The notes beneath the pieces were generated by a model. It had not been told where the DNA came from. It was given only the letters and a program-made list of their open reading frames with translations, and ran no database searches. This document shows, piece by piece, positions 35,746-45,896 of a DNA stretch of 64,000 nt. Source of the DNA: Klebsiella spallanzanii. Its GTDB lineage: Bacteria > Pseudomonadota > Gammaproteobacteria > Enterobacterales > Enterobacteriaceae. Numbering within the stretch: the first letter of the stretch is position 1; the number at the start of each line of letters is the position of its first letter. The stretch is from positions 310,001-374,000 of the forward strand of contig NZ_CABGGS010000045.1 of NCBI RefSeq assembly GCF_902158555.1, in the 5' to 3' direction. The translations under genes were made by a program, and so were the position numbers.

Positions 35746-36297
35746 TCACTCGCGCCAGTGCTCGGGTTTCATCAACGCGCGAGCGCACTGTATCTGACCC
35801 GTTCTCCCCAGCGGTTGGGCCGAAAGCAGTTGCAGCATCCAGCAGGCTTTGTGCTCCTCGGGAATGGGATAAGGAGCCGGATAGCCTTTATCTCCGGCAC
35901 AGGGTTCAAAGCCATGCCGCGGGTAATAAGCGGCATGTCCCAGAACGAATACCGCCAGGCTCCCCATTGCCTTCAGATGCTCAATACCGCTTTGGATAAG
36001 TAATCCGCCAACACCCATGCCCTGGTATTCCGGCACCACCGCCAGGGGGGCAAGGATATGCATCATCGGAGAGTCAGACTCCCCTTTGAACGTCGCCAGG
36101 GTGAACAAAATATGCCCAACTGCTTTTCCATTATGTTTGGCCAGCAGAGATAATCTCGGGTGAGCACTTTCATCGTTGAGCAAATCGGCAACCAGGTCGG
36201 CCTCTTTGCTAAAGCCGAAGGCCCGGGTTTCAACTTCGCGAATATCATCAGCATCACGCTCTGAGGTGATGTGAAAGGTGAAGTTATGGTTTGTCAT
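35746..36297 (-). CDS. yjhQ: YjhQ: GNAT acetyltransferase, antitoxin of TopAI
   Basis: A 183-residue GNAT protein with the acetyl-CoA binding pattern PEYQGMGVGGLLIQSGIEHLK and ending ALMKPEHWRE. It matches E. coli YjhQ, reported to counteract the topoisomerase I inhibitor TopAI (YjhX). Gene order toxin then antitoxin, 10 bases apart, is as in E. coli. The ATG follows TAAGGAGCAACTG. Confidence 0.9.
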   Translation of the reverse strand: MTNHNFTFHITSERDADDIREVETRAFGFSKEADLVADLLNDESAHPRLSLLAKHNGKAVGHILFTLATFKGESDSPMMHILAPLAVVPEYQGMGVGGLLIQSGIEHLKAMGSLAVFVLGHAAYYPRHGFEPCAGDKGYPAPYPIPEEHKACWMLQLLSAQPLGRTGQIQCARALMKPEHWRE

Positions 36298-36307
36298 CAG
36301 TTGCTCC

Positions 36308-36583
<276 letters not shown>

Positions 36584-36678
36584 TCATCATGCGTAAAAAC
36601 GAGCCAACACCCGCAGGTGTTCGCGTAAGGTTTAAGCGCAGCGATAACCAGTCCGGCCTGAGAAGGTCGGGAAGCTGA

Positions 36679-36705
36679 TTATCTAATGATTACATTCTCC
36701 AGCAT
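36679..36705 (-). CDS. toiL: Leader peptide of the topAI operon (ToiL-like), 8 codons
   Basis: Reading the minus strand from 36705: ATG CTG GAG AAT GTA ATC ATT, then AGA and TAA, giving MLENVIIR. A GAGG site is 5 bases ahead. In E. coli the topAI leader has a short ORF, toiL, at which ribosome stalling by antibiotics relieves Rho-dependent termination and frees topAI translation; I recall the same IIR-ending peptide there, but from memory. The 36604-36622 segment beyond it can form a hairpin (AACACC/GGTGTT) that may be part of the switch. Confidence 0.75.
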   Translation of the reverse strand: MLENVIIR

Positions 36706-36803
36706 CAAAGCCTCGGTGAGAGTTGAAAAGGTATTTACCAGCGAAATGATAACACGTAGTTTTTATATGGACATCGTTATAATTAAAAAGTGTGATCTTA
36801 AAC

Positions 36804-36824
36804 AGGCCTGTCGATGACAGGCCT
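36804..36824 (-). terminator. Terminator of gntP
   Basis: AGGCCTGTC (36804-36812) and GACAGGCCT (36816-36824) form a 9-base-pair stem with a 3-base loop, 31 bases after the gntP stop and followed on that strand by GTTTAAG. The topAI leader and promoter lie just beyond. Confidence 0.65.
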
Positions 36825-36855
36825 GGATAAAACTGCGGATATCTACAAAAGAATA

Positions 36856-38199
36856 TCAGGCAAAGATACTGATAATTAACACAATAATCAGTCCGACAAT
36901 GGAGTTAACCAGCTCCAGAAGTCCCCAGGTCTTCAGGGTATCCTTTACCGAGAGATCGAAATAGCCTTTAAACAGCCAGAATGAAGCATCGTTAATATGG
37001 GTCAGGGTATTGGAACCTGCCGCCGTCGCCAGCACTAACAGAGCAGGATTAACCCCCACCAATTGACCGGTCGCCGGATCGAGGATTGCAGCGCTGATAA
37101 TCCCGGCAGCCGTCATCGCGGAAACAACCCCCTGCCCTGTCGCCAGACGGATAAGAACGGTAATCAGCCACGCCATGATGTAAGGGGAAATATTACCGTG
37201 CGACATCAGCATCCCGATGGTGTCGCCAATACCGGTATCAATGATGGTCTGCTTCAGTACGCCGCCAGCACCGATAATCAGAATCACCATAGCAATGCTT
37301 TTCACCGCATTTTCAAACGCGTTCATGACCCATTGCATATCGTGGCCGCGGGCGGTGCCAAACAGTACGAACGCCACAATCATCGCGATAAACATGGCAA
37401 TGGGCGAAGAACCGATAAAGTTAACCACCTCCCACGCGGTCGTTCCTTTCACCAGCCAGATATTCGCAATCGTAGTGGAGATCATGATTATCGCCGGGAT
37501 CAACGGGACGAGAATCGACACGCCAAAGGACGGCAGATTATTCTGGTCAACCGGCACATCGGCTTTGAGAAAAGCAGGCGTCGGACGCTCAAGATTACCA
37601 AGGAACCTGGGCAGAATCAGCCCCGCGCAAATCACGCTGGGGATGGTGACCAGAACGCCGTAGATATAGACCATCCCCATATCCGCGCCGTAGGCGTTAA
37701 CCAACGCGACCGGGCCTGGCTGCGGCGGGAACAGTGAGTGGGCGGTTGTCGCCGCTGCCACCGCCGGGATCGCCAGCTTAAGAAAGGGGATCTTCGCTTC
37801 GGCAGCAATAACGATAACCAGCGGTGCGAGCATGATAAAAGCGACTTCGTAGAACATTGCCAGGCCAAATATCAGGCCAATGATAATGACCGAAAGCTGG
37901 ACGTAGCGTAGCCCAAAGCGCGCCAACAGCGTATGGGCTATCTGATGCGCCGCGCCGGAGTCAACCATCAGCTTGCCAATGACCGCGCCGAAGACAACAA
38001 TAATCGCCAGCTCGCCCAATGTGCTGCCAAAGCCGGATTTCATGGTATGCAGCAGTTCCATTAGATCCATACCCGCCAGCATCCCAACGGAGAGCGCCGC
38101 CAGCAGCAGCGCCACCATCGAGTTTATTCGGAACCTTAGATTAAGCACCAGCATCAGACCGATGCCGAATACAACCCACAGAATATTGAGAATGTGCAT
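36856..38199 (-). CDS. gntP: Fructuronate/gluconate permease GntP
   Basis: A 447-residue inner-membrane transporter of the GntP family, close to E. coli GntP over its whole length ([20 protein letters not shown] at the start; [20 protein letters not shown] near the end). In E. coli the protein was named for gluconate but is linked to fructuronate uptake. Start ATG at 38199 with AAGGG ahead; the longer reading from 38247 lacks a site and adds a basic tail. It is divergent from uxuA, as in E. coli, with a 438-base shared control region holding UxuR/ExuR-like and CRP-like sites. Confidence 0.95.
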   Translation of the reverse strand: MHILNILWVVFGIGLMLVLNLRFRINSMVALLLAALSVGMLAGMDLMELLHTMKSGFGSTLGELAIIVVFGAVIGKLMVDSGAAHQIAHTLLARFGLRYVQLSVIIIGLIFGLAMFYEVAFIMLAPLVIVIAAEAKIPFLKLAIPAVAAATTAHSLFPPQPGPVALVNAYGADMGMVYIYGVLVTIPSVICAGLILPRFLGNLERPTPAFLKADVPVDQNNLPSFGVSILVPLIPAIIMISTTIANIWLVKGTTAWEVVNFIGSSPIAMFIAMIVAFVLFGTARGHDMQWVMNAFENAVKSIAMVILIIGAGGVLKQTIIDTGIGDTIGMLMSHGNISPYIMAWLITVLIRLATGQGVVSAMTAAGIISAAILDPATGQLVGVNPALLVLATAAGSNTLTHINDASFWLFKGYFDLSVKDTLKTWGLLELVNSIVGLIIVLIISIFA

Positions 38200-38256
38200 A
38201 AAACGTCGACCCTTCTTTGGTTTAACCATTGTTATTTTGGTCGACATGTTACGATC

Positions 38257-38271
38257 ATTGGTTAACCATTT
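38257..38271. promoter_or_regulatory. Putative UxuR/ExuR operator near gntP
   Basis: ATTGGTTAACCATTT contains the perfect palindrome TGGTTAACCA, the TGGTnnACCA core of UxuR/ExuR sites. It is 58 bases upstream of gntP. Confidence 0.6.
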
Positions 38272-38272
38272 A

Positions 38273-38288
38273 TGAGATCAATATCACA
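38273..38288. promoter_or_regulatory. Putative CRP site for gntP
   Basis: TGAGA-TCAATA-TCACA matches the TGTGA-N6-TCACA consensus in 9 of 10 positions. It lies 74 bases ahead of gntP next to the UxuR-like operator. GntP is catabolite-controlled in E. coli, which fits. Confidence 0.6.
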
Positions 38289-38473
38289 ATAAGCACTCAT
38301 CCGCCACACCAATATTTATTACTTCGGATTCACTGGAATCAGCCGCTTACGCTTAAAAACGACAATATGAAAAACAGTAAAACATTAAAAATCAATAGAT
38401 TAAATAAAAACCGCTTGATAAATTTCAATACCTTTTCGTTTAACTCGCCATCTTTATCACTAATCTCCGTCAC

Positions 38474-38491
38474 ATTTTGGTTTACCAATTT
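38474..38491. promoter_or_regulatory. Putative UxuR/ExuR operator of uxuAB
   Basis: ATTTTGGTTTACCAATTT has the TTGGTnnACCAA core in full. It lies 147 bases before uxuA. A second core, TGGTTGACCA, is at 38566-38575, 62 bases before uxuA. Confidence 0.65.
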
Positions 38492-38565
38492 ATCTTTTAT
38501 GGTTGACATGCTTGACCAATTAGAGGAATTTATACGCCATATTGTCAGGTTTCTCTCCCTAACAA

Positions 38566-38575
38566 TGGTTGACCA
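38566..38575. promoter_or_regulatory. Second putative UxuR/ExuR core site of uxuAB
   Basis: TGGTTGACCA, flanked by AA on the left and AAA on the right. Paired with 38474-38491 it could allow looping or double binding on the uxuAB promoter. Confidence 0.5.
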
Positions 38576-38637
38576 AAACCGACATTCCAATCAACACAAT
38601 GGTCTGAAGCAGACCAACAACGTGAAAGAGGTTCAGT

Positions 38638-39822
38638 ATGGAACAGACATGGCGCTGGTATGGCCCTAACGATCCGGTCACTTTAGCTGACGTCCGCCAG
38701 GCGGGCGCGACCGGGGTAGTCACCGCCCTGCACCATATCCCGAACGGCGAAGTGTGGTCAGTTGAAGAGATCCTCAAGCGTAAAGCCATCGTGGAAGCAG
38801 CCGGTCTGGTCTGGTCGGTCGTTGAGAGCGTGCCGATTCACGAAGAGATAAAAACCCGTTCCGGCAACTACCTTCAGTGGATCGCCAACTACCAGCAATC
38901 TCTGCGTAACCTGGCGCAGTGCGGCATTCGTACCGTGTGCTACAACTTTATGCCGGTTCTCGACTGGACCCGTACCGATCTGGAATACGTCCTGCCGGAT
39001 GGCTCCAAAGCCCTGCGTTTCGATCAGATAGAATTCGCCGCCTTTGAGCTGCACATCCTTAAGCGTCCTGGCGCAGAAGCGGATTACAGCGCCGAAGAAG
39101 TCACCCAGGCGAATCAGCGTTTCGCCACCATGAGCGACGAAGATAAAGCGCGCCTGACCCGCAACATCATCGCTGGCCTGCCGGGCGCGGAAGAGGGATA
39201 TACCCTTGATCAGTTCCGCCAACACCTTGCGACCTATAAAGATATTGATAAAGCCGCGCTGCGTGAGAATTTCGCCGTCTTCCTGAAAGCGATTATTCCC
39301 GTCGCCGAAGAGGCTGGCGTTCGTATGGCTGTGCATCCGGACGATCCACCGCGCCCGATTCTCGGCCTGCCGCGTATTGTCTCTACCGTGGAAGACATGC
39401 AGTGGATGGTCGATACGGTTAACAGCATGGCTAACGGCTTTACCATGTGTACCGGCTCCTACGGCGTACGCGCCGACAACGATCTGGTTGATATGATTAA
39501 ACAGTTCGGCCCGCGTATTTACTTCACCCACCTGCGATCCACTCAGCGGGAAGATAACCCAAAAACCTTCCATGAAGCGGCGCACCTGCACGGCGACGTA
39601 GATATGTACGAAGTAGTGAAGGCCATCGTGGAAGAAGAACATCGTCGCAAAGCAGAAGGCAAAGAGGACCTCATCCCGATGCGTCCTGACCACGGTCATC
39701 AGATGCTCGACGACCTGAAAAAGAAAACCAATCCCGGCTACTCCGCAATTGGTCGCCTGAAAGGGCTGGCTGAAGTCCGCGGCGTCGAGCTGGCGATTCA
39801 GCGCGCTTTTTTTAGCCGCTAA
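38638..39822 (+). CDS. uxuA: Mannonate dehydratase
   Basis: UxuA dehydrates D-mannonate to 2-keto-3-deoxygluconate in hexuronate breakdown. The product has 394 residues, like E. coli UxuA, starting [20 protein letters not shown] and showing [29 protein letters not shown] and [10 protein letters not shown], the segments that hold the metal ligands. AAAGAGG precedes the ATG. uxuB follows after 72 bases in the same operon. Confidence 0.97.
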   Translation: MEQTWRWYGPNDPVTLADVRQAGATGVVTALHHIPNGEVWSVEEILKRKAIVEAAGLVWSVVESVPIHEEIKTRSGNYLQWIANYQQSLRNLAQCGIRTVCYNFMPVLDWTRTDLEYVLPDGSKALRFDQIEFAAFELHILKRPGAEADYSAEEVTQANQRFATMSDEDKARLTRNIIAGLPGAEEGYTLDQFRQHLATYKDIDKAALRENFAVFLKAIIPVAEEAGVRMAVHPDDPPRPILGLPRIVSTVEDMQWMVDTVNSMANGFTMCTGSYGVRADNDLVDMIKQFGPRIYFTHLRSTQREDNPKTFHEAAHLHGDVDMYEVVKAIVEEEHRRKAEGKEDLIPMRPDHGHQMLDDLKKKTNPGYSAIGRLKGLAEVRGVELAIQRAFFSR

Positions 39823-39894
39823 CCCTGACTGGCGGGGCAGTACGTTCCGCCTTTTCCCTTCGGTCGCGTTTTGCGGCCTACTCTGGAGTTTGCT

Positions 39895-41370
39895 ATGACT
39901 GCAACCATTGCCGACAGCAACCTGCCGGTGACACGCCCTGCGTGGGATCGTTCTCGCCTGGAATCCCGTATCGTTCACCTGGGCTGCGGCGCATTTCACC
40001 GCGCGCATCAAGCGCTTTACACCCACCATCTGCTGGAAACCAGCGATAGCGACTGGGGCATCTGCGAAGTCAACCTGATGCCGGGCAACGACCGCATACT
40101 GATTGAGAATCTTAAAAATCAGCAATTGCTCTACACCGTAGCGGAAAAAGGGGCCGACAACACCGTCCTGAAAATTATCGGTTCGATGAAAGAAGCGCTG
40201 CACCCGGAAATCGACGGCTGCGACGGTATACTGCGTGCGATGACGCGTGCAGAAACGGCAATCGTCTCCCTGACGGTGACGGAAAAAGGCTACTGCACCG
40301 ATGCGGCCAGCGGCCAGCTCGATCGCAATAATCCGCTGATTCAACACGACCTTGCCAACCCGGCAACGCCGAAATCCGCCATCGGCTACATTGTCGAAGC
40401 GCTGCGACTGCGCCGCGAACAGGGGCTAACGGCGTTTACGGTGATGTCCTGCGATAACGTTCGCGAAAATGGCCACGTGGCTAAAGTGGCGGTGCTTGGG
40501 CTGGCGCAGGCCAGAGACCCGGAGCTGGCGGCGTGGATTGAAGACCATGCCACCTTCCCGTGTACGATGGTTGACCGTATCGTACCGGCGGCAACGCCCG
40601 AAACGCTGCAGGAGATAGCCGACCAGCTTGGGGTCTACGATCCGTGCGCCATCGCCTGTGAACCGTTTCGTCAATGGGTGATTGAAGACAACTTCGTCAA
40701 CGGTCGCCCGAAGTGGGACAAAGTCGGCGCGCAGTTTGTTGAAGACGTGGTGCCGTTTGAAATGATGAAGCTGCGGATGCTCAACGGCAGCCACTCTTTC
40801 CTGGCGTATCTTGGCTATCTCGGCGGATATGAAACCATCGCTGACACCATGACTAACCCGGCATACCGCAAAGCCGCTTTCGCCCTGATGATGCAAGAGC
40901 AAGCGCCTACTTTATCGATGCCGGAAGGTACCGATTTGCAGGCCTATGCCACGCTACTGATCGCCCGCTTCAGCAATCCGTCCCTGCGCCACCGCACCTG
41001 GCAGATCGCCATGGACGGTAGCCAGAAGCTGCCACAGCGCCTGCTGGATCCCGTCCGTCTGCATTTACAAAACGGTAGCGACTGGCGTCATCTGGCGCTC
41101 GGCGTGGCGGGCTGGATGCGCTATACCCAGGGGATCGATGAACAAGGGCAGCCGATTGATGTCGTCGACCCGCTGCTGGCGGAGATCCAACAGATCAACC
41201 AGCGTTTCCAGGGGACAGAACGCGTCGCCGCGCTGCTGGCCATAAGCGGAATTTTTGCCCACGATCTGCCGGATAATGGCGATTTTGTCGAGGCAGTAAC
41301 ACAGGCTTATCGCCGACTGTGTCAATGGGGCGCACGAGAGTGCGTTGCGGCGGCCAACGCCAGTCGGTAA
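39895..41370 (+). CDS. uxuB: D-fructuronate (mannonate) oxidoreductase
   Basis: UxuB reduces fructuronate to mannonate with NADH, one step before UxuA. The product is 491 residues (486 in E. coli) with SRIVHLGCGAFHRAHQ at the cofactor-binding start, SCDNVRENGHVAK, and the catalytic KLRMLNGSHSFLAYLGYLGG. The ATG at 39895 has TGGAG ahead and gives the family N-terminus; the earlier GTG-like reading at 39871 is rejected. Confidence 0.96.
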   Translation: MTATIADSNLPVTRPAWDRSRLESRIVHLGCGAFHRAHQALYTHHLLETSDSDWGICEVNLMPGNDRILIENLKNQQLLYTVAEKGADNTVLKIIGSMKEALHPEIDGCDGILRAMTRAETAIVSLTVTEKGYCTDAASGQLDRNNPLIQHDLANPATPKSAIGYIVEALRLRREQGLTAFTVMSCDNVRENGHVAKVAVLGLAQARDPELAAWIEDHATFPCTMVDRIVPAATPETLQEIADQLGVYDPCAIACEPFRQWVIEDNFVNGRPKWDKVGAQFVEDVVPFEMMKLRMLNGSHSFLAYLGYLGGYETIADTMTNPAYRKAAFALMMQEQAPTLSMPEGTDLQAYATLLIARFSNPSLRHRTWQIAMDGSQKLPQRLLDPVRLHLQNGSDWRHLALGVAGWMRYTQGIDEQGQPIDVVDPLLAEIQQINQRFQGTERVAALLAISGIFAHDLPDNGDFVEAVTQAYRRLCQWGARECVAAANASR

Positions 41371-41400
41371 TCTTCTCGTATCACGGGTCAACTGAGCAGA

Positions 41401-41418
41401 AATTTGGTTGACCCGTTT
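41401..41418. promoter_or_regulatory. Putative UxuR site before uxuR
   Basis: AATTTGGTTGACCCGTTT resembles the operators upstream of uxuA and gntP (TTGGTTGACC). It lies 87 bases ahead of uxuR and may give autoregulation. GGGTCAAC also occurs just upstream in inverted form. Confidence 0.5.
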
Positions 41419-41504
41419 CCCGTATCCACACCGAGAGAGGTGTCAACCCTTCGGTCAAATGCTATAGTCAGCCCCCAGGCCATCGCATCTCACAGCATAA
41501 CATC

Positions 41505-42281
41505 ATGAAATCACAAACATCTCAGCACAGACCCTACCAGGAAGTCGGCGCGTTAATTCGCGATCTGATCGTACAAACACCGTATAGCCCTGGCGATCGC
41601 TTACCGCCGGAGCGAGAAATCGCCGAGATGCTGGACGTGACCCGTACCGTGGTGCGTGAAGCGCTGATCATGTTGGAAATTAAAGGGCTGGTGGAAGTAC
41701 GCCGCGGCGCCGGGATCTACGTGCTCGATAATGCCGCCGGTGAAGGTAGCGCAGAGAATACGGACATCAATCATTGCAACGACGCAGGCCCATTTGAACT
41801 GCTGCAGGCCCGCCAGTTGCTGGAAAGCAACATCGCCGAATTCGCCGCCCTACAGGCGACCCGGGAAGATATCATCAAAATGCGCCAGGCCTTGCAGTTG
41901 GAAGAACGCGAACTGGCCAGCAGCGCGCCGGGCGGCTCTGAAAGCGGCGATATGCAGTTTCACCTGGCCATCGCTGAAGCGACGCACAACAGTATGCTGG
42001 TGGAGCTGTTTCGCCAGTCATGGCAGTGGCGGGAAAATAATCCCATGTGGATCCAGCTACACCGCCATCTCGGCGATACTCACTACCGCCAGGAGTGGCT
42101 GGTCGATCATAAGCGGATCCTTGCGGCTCTTATCAAAAAAGATGCCCGCGCGGCAAAACTCGCCATGTGGCAGCACCTGGAAAACGTCAAACGTCGCCTG
42201 CTGGAGTTCTCCAACGTCGACGATATTTACTTTGACGGCTACCTGTTTGACTCCTGGCCTCTGGACAACGCTGACGCCTGA
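41505..42281 (+). CDS. uxuR: Hexuronate repressor UxuR, GntR family
   Basis: A 258-residue FadR-type GntR regulator. The winged helix is YQEVGALIRDLI ... RLPPEREIAEMLDVTRTVVREAL, followed by a helical ligand domain (FHLAIAEATHNSMLVELFR). It represses uxuAB and related genes and is released by fructuronate. It is transcribed after uxuB across a 134-base gap with its own likely promoter and operator. Confidence 0.95.
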   Translation: MKSQTSQHRPYQEVGALIRDLIVQTPYSPGDRLPPEREIAEMLDVTRTVVREALIMLEIKGLVEVRRGAGIYVLDNAAGEGSAENTDINHCNDAGPFELLQARQLLESNIAEFAALQATREDIIKMRQALQLEERELASSAPGGSESGDMQFHLAIAEATHNSMLVELFRQSWQWRENNPMWIQLHRHLGDTHYRQEWLVDHKRILAALIKKDARAAKLAMWQHLENVKRRLLEFSNVDDIYFDGYLFDSWPLDNADA

Positions 42282-42358
42282 TCCATTATGTCAACGCGTG
42301 GCTATTACCTGTCCACGCGCTCCTTTCTGCTGTAACACCATCATGTCATGTAAACGTT

Positions 42359-42377
42359 GATAATGATTCTCATCTTT
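42359..42377. promoter_or_regulatory. Fur box upstream of the AraC-type regulator
   Basis: GATAATGATTCTCATCTTT matches the start and middle of the 19-base Fur consensus GATAATGATAATCATTATC. It lies 73 bases before the regulator ATG, so iron should repress it. Confidence 0.7.
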
Positions 42378-42449
42378 ATTGTCGCACTGACCGCGCGATG
42401 ATAAAGTTGCCTCATCCGATGACGCCCCATTTCCAGTGCAGAAAACCGC

Positions 42450-43442
42450 ATGAACAATACGACTCCGCAAAACGAACCCGCCCGCCCGGCGCTGAGAAAA
42501 ACCTTCTCCGTCAGCGAGTTTATGGATTTTGGCGAACGTTACGGTATCGATTACCGTTTCCCGATGCTGCCGCAAAATCCGCAGCCATCGTACGCCAGTC
42601 CCGTTTTACGAGGAGAAGTCGAAGAGATGACGCTGCCCTGCGGCATGTGCGTCACTCATTCTGATGTTCATGTTCTGCAACCTTATGAGACGACCTCCCG
42701 CCATAGCAGTCCTCTCTATATGCTGGTGGTGCTGGAGGGCTGCGTCGACCTGACCCTGAACGGAGAACAGCATCTCGTACGCTCCGGGATGGCGTTCACC
42801 TCGCGGCTTAGCGAACACCAGGCGATGAGCGCCCGCCACGATGCGGACAGCCGGCTGCGGACGCTCTCACTCGGACTCTACCCGGATGGCGCATGGCGCG
42901 ACGGCCTGCTCGACTCATTGATGCGCGAATGGGAAAGATGCCAGACGCCAACGCTTATCTGGCAGATACCGGGTTTTCTGCTGAGCGGATTACAATACGC
43001 GCAACGGGGTGCGCTTGGGCGCGTTTCCCGGCAGCTAATGCTGGAAGGACTTATCCTGCAACTGTTTGGCCACGGATTGAGCGTATGTCAGGATGAAAGC
43101 GCGAAACAGGTCGTCCCGACAGGTGGCGAGCAGCAGCGGCTGGAGAGAGTCCGCCGCCTGCTGGAGCAATCGCCGGAAAACGACTACACCCTCAATGAGC
43201 TGGCGCAGCGGGCAGCAATGAGTTCCAGCAGCCTGCGCAGCAAATTTCGCCACGCTTACGGCTGCTCTGTGTTCGACTATCTGCGGGACTGCCGTCTGGA
43301 GCGGGCAAGAGGCTACTTACTTGAGGGCTATAGCGTACAGCAGGCCGCGTGGATGTCGGGCTACCAGCACGCCACCAACTTCTCGACCGCCTTTCGTCGG
43401 CGCTACGGTATCTCGCCCTGTGACGTACAAAAGCCGGGCTAA
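42450..43442 (+). CDS. AraC-family regulator of siderophore uptake (FoxR/PchR-like)
   Basis: A 330-residue protein. The C-terminal 100 residues carry the AraC double HTH (TLNELAQRAAMSSSSLRSKF and SVQQAAWMSGYQHATNFSTA), with the usual end RRYGISPC. The N-terminal part is the siderophore-sensing type found in PchR and YbtA. It is followed after 139 bases by a TonB-dependent receptor gene, and both have Fur-like boxes. It probably activates the receptor when the siderophore is present and iron is low. The ATG has no strong Shine-Dalgarno sequence. Confidence 0.85.
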   Translation: MNNTTPQNEPARPALRKTFSVSEFMDFGERYGIDYRFPMLPQNPQPSYASPVLRGEVEEMTLPCGMCVTHSDVHVLQPYETTSRHSSPLYMLVVLEGCVDLTLNGEQHLVRSGMAFTSRLSEHQAMSARHDADSRLRTLSLGLYPDGAWRDGLLDSLMREWERCQTPTLIWQIPGFLLSGLQYAQRGALGRVSRQLMLEGLILQLFGHGLSVCQDESAKQVVPTGGEQQRLERVRRLLEQSPENDYTLNELAQRAAMSSSSLRSKFRHAYGCSVFDYLRDCRLERARGYLLEGYSVQQAAWMSGYQHATNFSTAFRRRYGISPCDVQKPG

Positions 43443-43536
43443 TGCATTTTTTACATTTTCGCGAAGAATACTTAGACGCTTTGGCAGCGCGCATACGCAT
43501 CCTGGCATTCCGCATAGCTATAGAAAGCATCAAAAA

Positions 43537-43555
43537 GGTAATAATTCTTATTAAC
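43537..43555. promoter_or_regulatory. Fur-like box upstream of the TonB receptor
   Basis: GGTAATAATTCTTATTAAC agrees with the Fur consensus at 13 of 19 positions. It is 27 bases before the chosen receptor start. Confidence 0.55.
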
Positions 43556-43581
43556 AATTAGAAATGCCTTTGGAGATGTTC

Positions 43582-45672
43582 ATGTTTGCGAAAACTCGCC
43601 TGGCGCTACTGGTAGGATGGGTGACCGGCAGCGTCACTTTCCCGCTGCTGGCTCAGGAAACCGCTAAAAACGAAACCATCGTGGTCACTTCGCAGATGCA
43701 GAGCGGCGCGACCAAAATTGCCACCCCGGATATTGAGACCCCGCAGTCGGTGTCTATCATTACCCGCGAGCAGTTTGAAGAACAGGGCGCGATCAGCGTC
43801 CGTCAGGCCGTTAGCTACACGCCTGGCGTATATAGCAACCAGATTGGCGCCTCCAACCGCTTTGACTACATCGTCCTGCGCGGCTTCTCCGATGGCAGTC
43901 TGGATAACGTCTACCTCGACGGCCTTAAAATGATGGGAGACACCAATTCGCACAGCTCGCTGGTGGTCGATCCTTGGTTCCTGGAGAATATCGAAGTTGT
44001 GCGCGGCCCGGCCTCGGTGCTTTATGGCCGCTCTTCGCCCGGCGGCATCGTCGCCCTCACTTCGCGTAAACCCTCATTCGATCCCGGCGGTGAAATCAAA
44101 CTATTTGCCGGTAATAACAACCAGCGCGGCGCGGCGTTTGACGTCACCGGCGCGCTGGACGATAACGATCGGGTGGCGGCACGCTTAAGTGGAATGACCC
44201 GCTACGCGGACTCCCAGTTCGATACCTTAAAAGAGCAGCGCTACGCGATTATGCCCAGCCTGACCTGGCGCATTACCGACCAGACGCGCCTTGATTTAAT
44301 GGCCTACCTGCATCGCGACCCGGAGGGCGGCAGCCACTCAGGTCTCCCCTATGAAGGCACCGTGGTTCCGCACTATGGCAAGAAAATCGCTAACACCTTC
44401 TTCGAAGGGGAAGATGATTACGACAAGTATGACCGTCGTGAAAATATGGTCGGCTACAACTTCGAACACATGTTTGATAGCGGCTGGTCGGTGCGACAAA
44501 AGCTGCGCTATCTGCATACCAAAGTTGAGCTGAACCAGGTCTATGCCGCAGGCTGGCTGAACGAAACCGAGCTGAACCGCGGTTATTCCGGCTCGGACGA
44601 AAAGATGAACGCTATCACGCTGGATAACCAACTCGACGGTAGCGTCGACACCTGGGCCGTCAACCATCGCCTGCTGCTGGGGATCGATTATCAGGACCGC
44701 AGCAACGACACTACCGGTTATTACGGCGAGTTCCCGGCTATCGACGCCTTTAATCCGGTCTATGGCGCGAAGCCGGATTACATCACCATGTACAGCCGCG
44801 AAAAACACAAGCTGCGCCAGACTGGCTACTATCTGCAGGATCAGATGTCCTGGGACCGCTGGCGCTTCACGCTCGGCGGGCGCTACGATCAGGTGAGCGT
44901 GTCCAATATCAGCAAGCTCAACAATTCGCGTAGCGATCTGGATAAGAACAACTTCAGTAGCCGCGCCGCGCTAATGTATCTGTTCGATAGTGGTTTTGCG
45001 CCATACATCAGCTACTCCACCGCCTTTACGCCGACCAGCTTCGCCGATGAAAGCGGCAACATACTGGATCCGATGAAAGGCAAGCAGTGGGAAGCCGGGT
45101 TGAAGTATGAGCCGGAGGGGATGAACAGCCAGTTCAGCGCCTCGGTATTCCGCATCAACCAGACCAATATCGCCACCAAAGAAGAGCCGACCGACCCGTA
45201 CCGCTCGATTGGTGAAATTGAATCGAAAGGGGTAGAGCTGGAAGCCATCAGTCAGCTAACGGACAGCTTCCGCCTGCAGGCCGCCTATACCTACACCGAT
45301 ATCCGCTATAAGAAAAGCAGCCCGGAAGAGCAAGGCAAGCGTGCCGTTTACGCCCCACGCAACCAGGCCAGCGCGTGGCTAAGCTACGATGTGAAAAGCG
45401 GCCCGCTGGATGGTCTGACGCTCGGCTCCGGCGTGCGCTACGTTAATGGCATTACCAGCGATCGCCTGAATACGCATACCCTACCGTCCTATACCTTAGT
45501 GGATATGACGATTGGCTATGACCTGTCGAAGGTAGGGATTAAAGGCCTCAGCGCGCAGCTGAACGTCAATAACCTGACCGATAAGAGCTACATCGCTGCC
45601 TGTAACTCGCTCTCCTACTGCTACTTCGGCGCAGAACGCAGCATCGTCGGCAGCGTCTCCTGGAAGTTCTGA
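43582..45672 (+). CDS. TonB-dependent hydroxamate siderophore receptor, FoxA-like
   Basis: A 696-residue outer-membrane receptor. Signal peptide to about PLLAQ; TonB box near NETIVVTSQ; plug domain SVSIITREQFEEQGAISV ... VEVVRGPASVLYG-type segment and SSPGGIVALTSRKP; barrel ending GAERSIVGSVSWKF with a terminal Phe. The best remembered match is the FoxA/FhuA group (ferrioxamine or ferrichrome); the paired cysteines AACNSLSYCYFG near the end also fit FhuA relatives. GGAG 6 bases before 43582 supports that start over 43564. Ligand not proved. Confidence 0.82.
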   Translation: MFAKTRLALLVGWVTGSVTFPLLAQETAKNETIVVTSQMQSGATKIATPDIETPQSVSIITREQFEEQGAISVRQAVSYTPGVYSNQIGASNRFDYIVLRGFSDGSLDNVYLDGLKMMGDTNSHSSLVVDPWFLENIEVVRGPASVLYGRSSPGGIVALTSRKPSFDPGGEIKLFAGNNNQRGAAFDVTGALDDNDRVAARLSGMTRYADSQFDTLKEQRYAIMPSLTWRITDQTRLDLMAYLHRDPEGGSHSGLPYEGTVVPHYGKKIANTFFEGEDDYDKYDRRENMVGYNFEHMFDSGWSVRQKLRYLHTKVELNQVYAAGWLNETELNRGYSGSDEKMNAITLDNQLDGSVDTWAVNHRLLLGIDYQDRSNDTTGYYGEFPAIDAFNPVYGAKPDYITMYSREKHKLRQTGYYLQDQMSWDRWRFTLGGRYDQVSVSNISKLNNSRSDLDKNNFSSRAALMYLFDSGFAPYISYSTAFTPTSFADESGNILDPMKGKQWEAGLKYEPEGMNSQFSASVFRINQTNIATKEEPTDPYRSIGEIESKGVELEAISQLTDSFRLQAAYTYTDIRYKKSSPEEQGKRAVYAPRNQASAWLSYDVKSGPLDGLTLGSGVRYVNGITSDRLNTHTLPSYTLVDMTIGYDLSKVGIKGLSAQLNVNNLTDKSYIAACNSLSYCYFGAERSIVGSVSWKF

Positions 45673-45687
45673 TCCCGCGAAAAATGC

Positions 45688-45708
45688 CCGGCGCTTTAAC
45701 CGCGCCGG
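45688..45708 (+). terminator. Hairpin after the receptor gene
   Basis: CCGGCGC (45688-45694) and GCGCCGG (45702-45708) form a GC-only 7-base-pair stem 15 bases after the stop. No T run follows, so termination may be weak. Confidence 0.4.
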
Positions 45709-45896
45709 CGCATGTAAATCCTCTGCTTTAACGTCCCGCCAGCCCAAAAAACCACAAATTTAAGCTGGCTATTATCACATCAGCCAGTGCTGTGCCCGGT
45801 CCCTTGAGCATGTTCGTCTACACTAAACAGGGACAGGTGTTTGACGCCGCAGACCGGACGCATTCACAGCTTTTACCGATAAGACAGGACGCAACT

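Noticed and set aside
38758..40347. 529-residue open frame on the minus strand across uxuA and uxuB
   Set aside because: It is antisense to two clear genes and arises from high-GC codon use. It has no ribosome site or recognisable domain.
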